Origin: Nitrospirales bacterium LBB_01
GTDB lineage: Bacteria; Nitrospirota; Thermodesulfovibrionia; Thermodesulfovibrionales; Magnetobacteriaceae
NCBI GenBank assembly: GCA_004376055.2
Contig: CP049016.1
Span: forward strand, 2,852,001 to 2,916,000
DNA length: 64,000 nt
Direction: 5' to 3'
The stretch's first letter is position 1, and every line of letters starts with the position of its first letter. A program made the position numbers and the translations under genes. The notes below the pieces were generated by a model. It saw nothing but the letters and a program-made list of their open reading frames with translations. It did not search any database and was not told the origin of the DNA. This document shows, piece by piece, positions 17,001-24,257 of this stretch.

Positions 17001-17354
17001 TGAAAGTATGTTGAAAATAACTGGAGAGATATTAACCTCGCTAAATATCGCCTCGTGCGCCGGTTGAGTCCACATTTTTACGCTGGCTGTGTGTGATGAT
17101 AAGTGAATTACTCTCTCCAGTTGCGTACCGTTTAGTAATTCTTGTTTGTTTGATGGCGTTAGAGTCACAGTTGATATCTCACCGGCTTCGTTATGGAGCA
17201 CGATAGCACACGCCTGAGAGTCTGTAAAGGTACGTATATCCTCACATAGTGTCTTCTCTGCGGCTGAGGGATCTAATGCCTGCTGTGGAATTTTCTGTAA
17301 GAAGTCCAGTATAAAAAATTCGCTTGATTTGCTGCTCCCAAAAGATTGTATCAT
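14067..17354 (-). CDS. large hybrid histidine kinase with GAF domains, coiled-coil repeat, receiver and HPt
   Basis: 1095 residues. Two GAF-like regions (about 20-165 and 190-330) precede a long alpha-helical repeat (346-499). HisKA follows with His510 (NMSHEIRTPMNAI), then HATPase (DTGIGI, GTGLGLTI), a receiver with phosphoacceptor Asp in VILMDVQMPVMDG, and a C-terminal HPt domain with HSLDGVSGNLS. All modules of a BarA-like phosphorelay are therefore on one chain. There is no transmembrane segment, so the signal is cytoplasmic. I chose ATG 17352-17354 because AAGGAG lies about 9 bases upstream; an ATG 24 bases earlier lies just ahead of that ribosome site. It is the first gene of the operon ending in the HD-GYP protein and is a likely phosphodonor for the downstream receivers. 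Confidence 0.9.
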   Translation of the reverse strand: MIQSFGSSKSSEFFILDFLQKIPQQALDPSAAEKTLCEDIRTFTDSQACAIVLHNEAGEISTVTLTPSNKQELLNGTQLERVIHLSSHTASVKMWTQPAHEAIFSEVNISPVIFNILSMPLFSGLTRIGTLLLINIAIDADTVTLDPLLQTMDMIGKVIGLVLKNAYFHKETQEQSNLSKFMSEIVIILASSTSSLAVLLQKTVDAIVSYTAVYLARIWTLDEMENILELQASSGQHTHVDDSLSRIQVCKDIIYRIASEAVPHITNSPQTEPVFGDSEWVKLDGMKAFAGYPLLVEGRVAGVLAIFSKNILTQFTIDSLATVSYSIAISIKNKQIEKLRIQAKEEADRVKEEALLAKDVADKLKEDALLAKKEADRVKEEALLAKDVADRLKEDALLAKKEADRVKEEALLAKDVADRVKEEALLAKKEADRVKEEALLAKKEADRVKEEALLAKQEAEKAKAVAATAMVEVERAKEEALIAKGEAEKARKEADRANKSKSDFLSNMSHEIRTPMNAIIGMTDIVLERLTDEKQKEYLTIVKDSANSLLSIINGILDIMKIESGKFELETVDFYIKSVVISAFDMFTINAQRKGIILNYDISPEVPVVLKGDPNRLRQILINLMGNALKFTAKGSIDVSLTILDEKAQNKTVTLLFSIKDTGIGIATDRKEEIFQRFTQADSSTTRDYGGTGLGLTINKEIVNLMGGSMWVESEVGKGSTFYFTAVIQKTDKEYIATVEEGNVQNLHKLARPSRKFRILVAEDIEENILLLNIRLQQYGHTVLVARNGMEAVERFKADAVDVILMDVQMPVMDGLEATRQIRQLESTIGGRITIIALTASVMREEKASYIMKGVDAVVEKPIEIENLLSTIEHTVRAGIGEFNTDIIVENVTESVGMPLIAGVDTQKGMSVWKDVEAYKKALTGFSRKHCDVADKILSLIEANNIEEARRIVHSLDGVSGNLSMTYVFKVARELSRSLKEQNLDSAKVQLAQLRDLLRTVVDSINSIGTLKDELPYESITELDIPAVKGIILRLVESCEKDDPDEAETILLELHGVISGAQEESIGKYIEELDFDGAKEETIKLAVSLEIDVAA
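15858..16319 (-). repeat. 42-bp tandem repeat coding for 14-residue coiled-coil units
   Basis: Eleven consecutive 14-codon units between the GAF and HisKA domains of the hybrid kinase. The first eight are near-identical, alternating EADRVKEEALLAKD-type and VADRLKEDALLAKK-type sequence; the last three are diverged. Two heptads per unit fit a continuous signalling helix. Near-identical DNA units make copy-number change by slippage likely. Confidence 0.9.
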
Positions 17355-17691
17355 TGTCGGCACACTCCTTTTAACCATGTTAGCGTATTGTGGGAGTATT
17401 CAAAACAGAAAAGTAGTTGCTTGGTGGTAATACGGCAAACACCGTAACTCTCATTTTGTCGCCCCGTTATACTTATACTATAACATCACCACTCCTTATT
17501 TGGAAAGCGAGTATTTTTGTCAATCGTTGTATAAAATGAGACAACCCAGTGGCAAGACCACTGGGAACGGTAAGTTATCCAGGAATTGTTGGAACACACG
17601 ACAATATCAACGACACAATGGTACAAATTAGCATGGACAGGAAAAAAGAGGCATTAAAAAGGGGCGGATTTGGGCTGTTGACTATGCCAAA

Positions 17692-17710
17692 GCCCGCTGA
17701 TAATGCGGGT
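17692..17710 (+). terminator. terminator-like hairpin
   Basis: GCCCGC at 17692-17697 pairs with GCGGGT at 17705-17710 around a 7-base loop, followed by a T-rich stretch on the plus strand. The T run is short, so termination efficiency is uncertain. Confidence 0.4.
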
Positions 17711-17798
17711 TTATAAGTTTTGTTGACTAAGAAAAAGACGAATTTATCTTTATTTTATAAGGAGTTATCAAAAAGTTTCAGAGAACTTGATAATCGTT

Positions 17799-17840
17799 GT
17801 AGGGGTGACTCTACCGTGGGTTCGAATCCCCCCTCTCCGC
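17799..17840 (+). pseudogene. 3' fragment of a tRNA-Ser gene
   Basis: GTAGGGG-TGA-CTCTACC matches the long variable arm of tRNA-Ser; it is followed by a T arm with GGTTCGAATCC and the acceptor strand CCTCTCCGC. No matching 5' acceptor (GCGGAGAGG), D arm or anticodon stem is found upstream, and the T stem has one mismatch. It is a truncated copy, the kind left at attachment sites of tRNA-targeting integrative elements or after deletion. No integrase lies nearby. Confidence 0.7.
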
Positions 17841-17997
17841 TTAAATAGCCATCCTATAGAGAACTATGGGAGAATACTTGATTTCTTTTGTAGATTTTTA
17901 ATATTAATGTTCTTTATTATAACTGTGTCGTTGTTGTATAATTGGGTGTTCCTTTGTTTAACCATAGTGGATTATACGGGAGATAAGTGATAAGCGG

Positions 17998-18726
17998 ATG
18001 CCAAAGACAGCCGGAATAGTGATTATAGGGGACGAGGTGCTCTCCGGGAAGGTGGAGGAGTGTAATGCCCACTATATGGCTAAGGGACTGAGGGCAAAGG
18101 GAATAATTGTCAGGCGTATCAGCGTCATCCCCGATGAGGTGCCAATTATTGCTGAGGAGGTAAAAAAGTTTGCTGCGGACTATGACGTCGTGTTCACATC
18201 AGGCGGACTTGGCCCCACTCATGATGACGTAACTATCGAGGGTATTGCTAAAGGTTTTGGGGTGCAAGTGGTAACTGAACACACCCTGCACACTTTCCTC
18301 TATAACCGATACGGCAGCAAATTGACGCCAGAAAGAGGCAAGATGGCTGAGGTTCCGGAGGGAGCCCACGTAATCTCACATGAGGACATCCGTTTTCCTC
18401 TCATAAAGTTTAAAAATATTTATATACTCCCAGGGCTGCCTGACTTTCTCAGAGACAAATTTGACGTCATAGTATCCTATTACAACGAAAATCCTATTGC
18501 GTTAAAGAAAGTGTATTTCAACGAGTATGAATCGGAACTGGCTCCTTTTTTCAATGATGTTGTATCTAAAAACCCGGATGTTAAAATCGGCTCATATCCG
18601 GTTGTAAATGAAGACAACTACATGGTTTATCTGACCTTAGAGTCTTTTGATTTTACCGCCGTTGACCGAGCAGTTAACATGATTACTCAAAGTAAGTACC
18701 GTGAAAAGATTGTCCAAATACAGTAA
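17998..18726 (+). CDS. CinA-like molybdopterin-binding domain protein
   Basis: 242 residues containing only the MoCF/CinA N-terminal fold: GIVIIGDEVLSG, the VVFTSGGLGPTHDDVT loop and IYILPGLP are typical. The C-terminal nicotinamide-nucleotide deamidase domain of full CinA is absent, as in many stand-alone family members. These proteins are linked to NMN or ADP-ribose hydrolysis or to damage-inducible loci, so the specific role here is unknown. It is the first gene of a plus-strand run with hpt, queD and pmbA; hpt follows after 20 bases. Confidence 0.85.
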   Translation: MPKTAGIVIIGDEVLSGKVEECNAHYMAKGLRAKGIIVRRISVIPDEVPIIAEEVKKFAADYDVVFTSGGLGPTHDDVTIEGIAKGFGVQVVTEHTLHTFLYNRYGSKLTPERGKMAEVPEGAHVISHEDIRFPLIKFKNIYILPGLPDFLRDKFDVIVSYYNENPIALKKVYFNEYESELAPFFNDVVSKNPDVKIGSYPVVNEDNYMVYLTLESFDFTAVDRAVNMITQSKYREKIVQIQ

Positions 18727-18746
18727 CATAAGGTGGTGATGAGGTA

Positions 18747-19262
18747 ATGACTAAAGTAAAACCTTTTTTAACTGAAGAGCAGATCGCTCACAAGGTGAAA
18801 GAACTTGCAGCAGAGATAAACAAAGACTTCGGAGCTGAACACTTCATAGCCATAGGAATACTGAAAGGCGCCTTTATGTTCTTTGCCGATTTGATTCGCC
18901 ATATAAAAGCGCCGCTTTCAATTGACTTCATTGTTTCCTCAAGCTATGTGGATACCAGCACATCCGGTGAGGTTACAATTCACTCCGATATCAGGGCGGA
19001 CATTGCGGGTAAAAACGTCCTCCTTATCGAAGACATCATAGATACCGGGATATCGCTTAACAAAATCCGTGAAAGAATTCTGCAAAAATCACCTAGAGCA
19101 CTTAAAACATGTGTGCTACTGGACAAAAAAGAAAGGCGTATTGTTGATGTTCCGGTTGAATATACGGGATTTGTCATCCCAGATGAGTTTGTAATCGGCT
19201 ATGGTGTTGATTACAACGACAGCTATAGAAATCTTCCCTACATAGGGATTTTAAAACACTGA
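18747..19262 (+). CDS. hpt: hypoxanthine phosphoribosyltransferase
   Basis: 171 residues, normal length for bacterial HPRT. It converts hypoxanthine or guanine with PRPP to IMP or GMP in purine salvage. The PRPP-binding loop VLLIEDIIDTGISL is present, as are the N-terminal IGILKGAFMFFADL segment and the C-terminal purine-contact region with FVIPDEFVIGYGVDY. The ATG at 18747 follows AGGTGGTGATGAGG. queD starts 6 bases after the stop. Confidence 0.95.
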   Translation: MTKVKPFLTEEQIAHKVKELAAEINKDFGAEHFIAIGILKGAFMFFADLIRHIKAPLSIDFIVSSSYVDTSTSGEVTIHSDIRADIAGKNVLLIEDIIDTGISLNKIRERILQKSPRALKTCVLLDKKERRIVDVPVEYTGFVIPDEFVIGYGVDYNDSYRNLPYIGILKH

Positions 19263-19268
19263 GGGACT

Positions 19269-19640
19269 ATGTTTGAACTATCCGTAGAGTCCACCTTTGC
19301 AGCGGCACATCAGCTGCGCGGGTATAAGGGCAAGTGCGAGGCCCTCCACGGCCACAACTGGCGCGTTCAAGTTGTCGTGCAGGCCGATAAGCTTAATGAA
19401 ATTGATATCGCTATAGATTTTCACGATATTAAAAAACTCACTAATGACGTAACATCACAACTTGACCATGCGTTTTTAAATGACATCTTTCCGTTTACTC
19501 AGATAAACCCGTCCTCTGAAAACATAGCTAAGTGGGTTTACGATACGCTAAGAAAAAAAATATCAACCGAACATGTGCGGCTGCTCTCTGTTACTGTGTG
19601 GGAATCTGAAACCTCAGCTGCCACATACTACGAGGATTAG
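19269..19640 (+). CDS. queD: 6-carboxy-5,6,7,8-tetrahydropterin synthase
   Basis: 123 residues of the PTPS/QueD family, which turns dihydroneopterin triphosphate into 6-carboxytetrahydropterin in queuosine (7-deazaguanine) synthesis. Zinc-ligand histidines are visible in AAHQLRGY and in HGHNW. The catalytic Cys lies in KCEALHGHNW, the arrangement typical of QueD rather than eukaryotic PTPS. FPSSEN-type NPSSENIAKW and the terminal WESETSAATY are also family features. Other queuosine genes are not in the window. Confidence 0.93.
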   Translation: MFELSVESTFAAAHQLRGYKGKCEALHGHNWRVQVVVQADKLNEIDIAIDFHDIKKLTNDVTSQLDHAFLNDIFPFTQINPSSENIAKWVYDTLRKKISTEHVRLLSVTVWESETSAATYYED

Positions 19641-19641
19641 T

Positions 19642-20979
19642 GTGCCGGACTCTGAGTTTATAAGCAAAATCCTTGATGCCGCGACTGCCAAAGGCGGTGT
19701 AAAGTGCGAGGTGTTTGCAGCCTCCGGAACAAGCATTGAAGCAGAGGCTAAAGACGGTGAGGTGGAAAATCTGGAACGCGCCCAGAGCGCTGGGTTTTCT
19801 ATCCGCATACTGAAAGACGGCAGACAGGGACTTGCGTATTCCACGGATTTTGGAAAATGGCCTGAGGTGCTTGATAACGCTCTTGAAGCCGCAAAGTGGA
19901 CCCAAAGAGACGAAAACATTGTGTTTTCTCCGCATCAAAACTACACTGATGTTGACATATATGACAAAAACATCGTCTCGGTTAAAGAAGACAGTGTGAT
20001 AGCAATGGCTATGGATATTGAAAAAACCGCTCTTAATGAAAGCCCAAAAATTAAGCGAGTAAGAAACGCCTCAGCCTCTGTAAGTGTCTCAGAGATTCAA
20101 ATAGCCAATACGGAGGGACTCTCCGGCTCATACAGTTCAACACACTGCAGCTTTTCCGTTATGGCTATGGCTGAGGAAAACGGCGACACACAATCGGGTT
20201 GGCACTATGAAACAGGACGCTACCTGCCGGATACCAACACTGCCGCAAATGTCGGGAAAACTGCCGCCATAAGAGCGCTTGAACTCCTTCACGCAAAAGC
20301 ATTTAAATCTCTAAAGACCTCCATTGTGCTGGATAACTCCGTTGCGGTGGATTTCTTAAGTCTCATTGCATCTTCTCTTTCTTCTGAAAATGTACAAAAG
20401 GGGAAATCTATGCTTTGTGGTAAACTTTCACAGGCAATTTTCTCCAAACATGTCAATATCATAGATGACGCCACGATGCCCAAAAACTCTGCGAGCCGCC
20501 CATTTGACAGCGAGGGAGTGCCGTCTCAGCGGACTGTGCTAATTAACGAGGGAACTCTTAGCGGCTACCTATATAATCTCTACACCGCAAGGAAAGACAA
20601 CGTAAAATCAACGGGAAATGCGGCAAGAGGTGGGATAAAAGGTTTTCCACTTGTTGGCTCTTCAAATCTCTACATCGAGCCTGCGGGGGACACGCATAAG
20701 AACCTTGACGAAATGTTTAAAGGAATGGGAACAGGTCTTTACATAACGGACGCTATGGGAGTGCACATGGCTAACCGTATAACCGGAGATTTCTCCGTAG
20801 GAGTAAGCGGCATTTGGATAGAAAACGGAGTGCGGGCGTATCCGGTTAAAGAGGCCGTGATGAGCGGTAATTTACTTGAGTTTTTTAAAAACATTGAGGC
20901 TTTCACCTCTGAGATAAAATTCTATGGGCGATATGGAAGCCCCTCATTACTTATAAAGGACGTTGATATAAGCGGGTAG
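19642..20979 (+). CDS. pmbA: TldD/PmbA-family metalloprotease subunit (PmbA/TldE type)
   Basis: 445 residues starting at GTG 19642, one base after the queD stop, with CGAGG about 6 bases upstream; an in-frame start inside queD is unlikely. The TldD/PmbA family processes small modified peptides. Typical features are GFSIRILKDGRQGLAYST near the N-terminus, AARGGIKGFPLVGSSN and the C-terminal GDFSVGVSGIWIENG. The HExxxH zinc motif of the TldD subunit is not visible, so this is the PmbA/TldE-type partner. A tldD gene is not in the window. Confidence 0.9.
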   Translation: MPDSEFISKILDAATAKGGVKCEVFAASGTSIEAEAKDGEVENLERAQSAGFSIRILKDGRQGLAYSTDFGKWPEVLDNALEAAKWTQRDENIVFSPHQNYTDVDIYDKNIVSVKEDSVIAMAMDIEKTALNESPKIKRVRNASASVSVSEIQIANTEGLSGSYSSTHCSFSVMAMAEENGDTQSGWHYETGRYLPDTNTAANVGKTAAIRALELLHAKAFKSLKTSIVLDNSVAVDFLSLIASSLSSENVQKGKSMLCGKLSQAIFSKHVNIIDDATMPKNSASRPFDSEGVPSQRTVLINEGTLSGYLYNLYTARKDNVKSTGNAARGGIKGFPLVGSSNLYIEPAGDTHKNLDEMFKGMGTGLYITDAMGVHMANRITGDFSVGVSGIWIENGVRAYPVKEAVMSGNLLEFFKNIEAFTSEIKFYGRYGSPSLLIKDVDISG

Positions 20980-21033
20980 GAGTCAGCGACTCCAGGCGGT
21001 TACAGATTGATTAAAACGATATTGGAGGGATAA

Positions 21034-22191
21034 ATGGATTATTTTTTTACAGAAGAGCAACTGATGATAAGAGATTTGGCACGGCAAATAGCAGAGGAGA
21101 GAGTAGTGCCTGTGCGTGCGGAGTTGGATGAAAAAGAGGAATTCCCAAAAGACATTATGAAAGTAATAGCGCAGGCAGACCTGTTTGGTTTGTTTGTGCC
21201 TGAGCAATACGGTGGGCTAGGTAAAGGTGCTGTTGAGCTTTGCATAGCTGTAGAGGAATTAAGCCGGGCATGTCTTGGCGTATCAACAAGTTATGCCGCT
21301 AATGCGCTGGGCACTTTTCCAATTCTTCTTTTTGGCACAGATGCGCAGAAGAATAATTATCTACCTGATATTGCTGCAGGTAAAAAACTGGTGGCATTTG
21401 GTTTAACCGAGGCCAATGCCGGATCTGATGCCGCAGGAATTCAAACAACCGCCGTCAAAGACGGCGATGACTACATATTAAACGGCACTAAGCAGTGGAT
21501 AACTAATGGCAGCGAAGCCGAAATATACACGATAATAGCCATGACAGACAGAGCCAAAGGAGCAAGAGGCGCATCCGCATTCATTGTTGACAAGGGAATG
21601 CCCGGGTTTACCTTTGGTAAGAAGGAAAAGAAGATGGGTATCAGGGCATCTGTAACATGTGAGCTTGTGTTTGACAATTGCCGAGTGCCTAAGGAAAACA
21701 TTCTTGGCAAAGAAGGGATGGGCTTTATTGTAGCTATGAAAACACTTGACCAGTCAAGAATTGGAGTTGGAGCGCAGGGATTGGGAGTAGCTCAGGGAGC
21801 TTTTGAGGAGGCTGTGAAATTTGCAAAAACCCGGATTCAATTTGAAAAACCGATAATAAGTTTTCAGGCAATTCAGCACATGATTGCCGATATGGCAATA
21901 GAGATAGAGGCGGCGAGGGCGCTGATTTATTCTGTGGCAAGATTTATAGACAGCGGCGCAAAAGAAATCACAAAACCCTCTGCTATGGCAAAGACCTTTG
22001 CTACAGACATAGGAATGAAAGTGACAACAAATGCGCTTCAGGTTATGGGCGGCTCTGGCTATATGCGCGATTATCCGGTTGAAAAAATGATGCGGGACGC
22101 CAAGATTTTACAAATCTATGAGGGCACTAACCAGATTCAACGCAATGTAATCTGCCAAAGCCTGATTAAAGAGTTTTCACGAATGAAATAG
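21034..22191 (+). CDS. acyl-CoA dehydrogenase
   Basis: 385 residues with the full acyl-CoA dehydrogenase fold. MDYFFTEEQLMIRDLAR opens the N-terminal helical domain, GLTEANAGSDAAGIQTTA lies in the beta domain, and the C-terminal MGGSGYMRDYPVEKMMRD is followed by YEGTNQIQRNV carrying the catalytic Glu. Position and sequence fit short-chain or branched-chain enzymes. It transfers electrons from acyl-CoA to ETF; etfBA lie 1.3 kb downstream on the same strand. Exact substrate is not readable. The ATG follows TTGGAGGG. Confidence 0.93.
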   Translation: MDYFFTEEQLMIRDLARQIAEERVVPVRAELDEKEEFPKDIMKVIAQADLFGLFVPEQYGGLGKGAVELCIAVEELSRACLGVSTSYAANALGTFPILLFGTDAQKNNYLPDIAAGKKLVAFGLTEANAGSDAAGIQTTAVKDGDDYILNGTKQWITNGSEAEIYTIIAMTDRAKGARGASAFIVDKGMPGFTFGKKEKKMGIRASVTCELVFDNCRVPKENILGKEGMGFIVAMKTLDQSRIGVGAQGLGVAQGAFEEAVKFAKTRIQFEKPIISFQAIQHMIADMAIEIEAARALIYSVARFIDSGAKEITKPSAMAKTFATDIGMKVTTNALQVMGGSGYMRDYPVEKMMRDAKILQIYEGTNQIQRNVICQSLIKEFSRMK

Positions 22192-22222
22192 GTGAGAGCG
22201 ATGATTGGTTTAGCGAAATGAG

Positions 22223-22681
22223 GTGATTCAGCGTGTTGACACGGACATCATGGAAAGCGTACAATTAAGCATGGGAACAGTGAAACCGTCTAAGACGCAT
22301 ACAGAACGTGAAGCATACCGGTACATGGAAAACGCCAAAGGTCTGTTAAAAACTGCGGTCATTGAAGATAACATCTACCTCGACAAGAAGCCCGTCCGAG
22401 AGGCGTTTGGCACGGCGTACCTTGCTATACTTGAAGCCATTAACGAAGCTCTGATAAAGAAGGGTCTTACCCGTAAAGAATTGCCTAAGTCTGTTGACGG
22501 GTACATGGCGGCCATAAAAAAGCACCTGTCAGTCAATAACGGCAAACTCGTAAAAGATTTTGACAGCCTATATGAAGCCCTGCATATAGCGGGATACTAT
22601 AGGGGCTTAATTACAAGAGTAACAATGGTCAAAGACGCTATGAAGGACACTGAAGACTTTATCAAGAAGGTTTTGCCATAG
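22223..22681 (+). CDS. small helical protein, DUF5618/HEPN-like
   Basis: 152 residues, all predicted helical, no membrane segment. The stretches YMENAKGLLKTA, KKPVREAFGTAYLAILEAI and LYEALHIAGYYRG resemble the DUF5618 family, whose fold looks HEPN-like; I recognise it by pattern only. No typical RX4-6H active site is evident. The start is uncertain: GTG 22223, ATG 22250 and ATG 22271 all lack a good ribosome site. It stands alone between acyl-CoA dehydrogenase and a 760-base gap, with no nucleotidyltransferase partner beside it. Confidence 0.5.
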   Translation: MIQRVDTDIMESVQLSMGTVKPSKTHTEREAYRYMENAKGLLKTAVIEDNIYLDKKPVREAFGTAYLAILEAINEALIKKGLTRKELPKSVDGYMAAIKKHLSVNNGKLVKDFDSLYEALHIAGYYRGLITRVTMVKDAMKDTEDFIKKVLP

Positions 22682-23440
22682 GCCTGTACCAGATGATTGA
22701 GACTAGACAAAAGAATCCTATTTGTCTAATGTTTTGTCCTGATAGCACTATCATTTAATGAAAAGAAAGGCATTATGTTATAACATGAACTTATCTCGAT
22801 AAGACCAATGTTCTAAGGAGGGTAGTTGATTACCTAGACATAAAGTCAGTTGTAAACTTAACTAACCCCTCGACGGTATCTGAATACGAAGGATTAGGTC
22901 TTATTTCTATAATTAAGTCTCAATAGTAAAATCCCAACATTATCAGGGCGCACACAGGGGTGCGCCACTGCCGAAGGATTAACGACCAACGGAAGCGGGT
23001 TTGAAAGCAAAGCGGCGGCGATTGCGTTATAAGGGCGAATTAATTATTCGCCCCAACTCCGAGGATAGCGTGTTTTCACGTTGGTATTACATACCGAACA
23101 ATGTACTTGACTCAATAAATGCCTATATGGTACTATTTTGTAAAAATGATAACTGGTTCAATGATAGCTGATCTTGAGGAGAGAACCGGCAATAAAATTA
23201 TGACGGTTAACGATATTGAAACTGTATTAGGTAAAAGATGATGAATTATCTGATTTCTGAAAGTATTGCAGCGAAAAAAAACTCAGTGACCTTGCCTTTA
23301 AGAATTCGTCGGGCAGAACAGGAATCTTGTGTATATCCGTTAGATGCATAAAAATCACTACAGGCGATACTTGCGAACATATTAGAAAATTCTACGTAAA
23401 GGGTATATTTAATAAATAACACATAGAAGGATAAAACATT
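22682..23440. other. intergenic region with hairpins and possible gene remnants
   Basis: No intact gene recognised. A palindromic element lies at 22940-23055 and is listed separately. Near 23147-23241 a short frame reads SMIADLEERTGNKIMTVND then IETVLGKR, reminiscent of the DIE/DVE segment of PspC-like proteins; too short to call. The last 60 bases are A+T-rich and carry the etfB ribosome site AGAAGGA. Confidence 0.4.
22946..23053. repeat. paired-hairpin intergenic element
   Basis: GGCGCA (22947-22952) pairs with TGCGCC (22961-22966), and GGGCGAAT (23033-23040) pairs perfectly with ATTCGCCC (23046-23053) around TAATT. The 65 bases between are G+C-richer than the flanks. The two-hairpin layout looks like a dispersed REP-type element, but only one copy is in this window. 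Confidence 0.45.
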
Positions 23441-24223
23441 ATGAAAATAGTCGTGTGTATTAAGCAGGTGCCGGATACGGCTGAGGTAAAGATTAATCCT
23501 CAAACCAATACTCTTATGAGAGACGGGGTGCCAAGCATCATTAACCCCTACGATTTGCACGCCATCGAGGCTGCGGTTGCAATTAAAGAGATGATGAGTG
23601 CAACGGTTACGGTGCTTACTATGGGGCCTCCTCAGGCTGAGGTTGCGCTTCGGGAATCCATTGCAATGGGAGCTGATGAGGCGGTGCTGCTCAGCGACAG
23701 AGCGTTTGCAGGCTCTGACACGTGGGCCACAGCCTACACACTTTCCGGCGCCCTAAAAAAACTCGGATTTGATTTAATCTTTTGCGGCAAGCAGGCCATT
23801 GACGGCGACACCGCTCAGGTTGGCCCCGCCGTTGCCGAATTTCTTGATATTCCGCATGTAGCCTATGTAAGCAAGATTAATTCAATCTCTGATACCAGCG
23901 TTGAGGTGCGCCGTATGATGGATGACGGCTACGATGTCGTTGAGACCTCAGTCCCTGTGCTCTTTACTGTTGTCAGGGAGCTTAACCAGCCGCGCTTTGC
24001 CTCTCTTAAGGGAAAGATGCGAGCGAAAAGCGCTCAGATTAAGAAACTTACATCTGCCGATATTGAGTTAAATGAAAAAGACCTCGGGCTTTCCGGCTCC
24101 CCGACTCAGGTAAAAAACATCTTTGCGCCTGAGATGAAAAAGGAACGCATCGTGTTTGAAGGCAAACCAGAGCAGCAGGTTACCGACCTTCTGAACGTAC
24201 TGAAATCAGTTAAATGTATATAA
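23441..24223 (+). CDS. etfB: electron transfer flavoprotein, beta subunit
   Basis: 260 residues, standard EtfB length. MKIVVCIKQVPDTAEVKI opens the adenine-nucleotide-binding fold; the family stretches INPYDLHAIEAAV, DLIFCGKQAIDGDTAQVGP and VPVLFTVVRELNQPR are present. With EtfA it forms the FAD heterodimer that accepts electrons from acyl-CoA dehydrogenases. The gene follows AGAAGGATAAAACATT and precedes etfA by 34 bases. Confidence 0.95.
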   Translation: MKIVVCIKQVPDTAEVKINPQTNTLMRDGVPSIINPYDLHAIEAAVAIKEMMSATVTVLTMGPPQAEVALRESIAMGADEAVLLSDRAFAGSDTWATAYTLSGALKKLGFDLIFCGKQAIDGDTAQVGPAVAEFLDIPHVAYVSKINSISDTSVEVRRMMDDGYDVVETSVPVLFTVVRELNQPRFASLKGKMRAKSAQIKKLTSADIELNEKDLGLSGSPTQVKNIFAPEMKKERIVFEGKPEQQVTDLLNVLKSVKCI

Positions 24224-24257
24224 AATATAAATTCGAACTAATTTGGAGAGGGTATGT

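Larger units (their letters stand above)
17379..17997. other. intergenic region with tRNA fragment and hairpins
   Basis: No well-supported gene. It holds a perfect palindrome CCCAGTGG/CCACTGGG near 17545-17565, a 55-codon GTG-initiated frame (17549-17716, no good ribosome site, no recognised family), a terminator-like hairpin, the tRNA-Ser fragment and a TATAAT at 17937-17942 about 55 bases before the next gene, without a clear -35. Confidence 0.5.

Noticed and set aside
17549-17716. GTG-initiated 55-codon frame starting MARPLGTVSYPG
   Set aside because: The start resembles REP-associated transposases but HVTSRGN and the catalytic region are missing; no ribosome site and its 3' end is a hairpin.
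17787-17990. Plus-strand frame with a hydrophobic C-terminus upstream of the CinA-like gene
   Set aside because: It begins inside the tRNA-Ser fragment and has no ribosome site or family resemblance.
23147-23241. Short frame resembling the tail segment of PspC-like proteins
   Set aside because: Too short and without neighbouring domain sequence; recorded only in the intergenic description.
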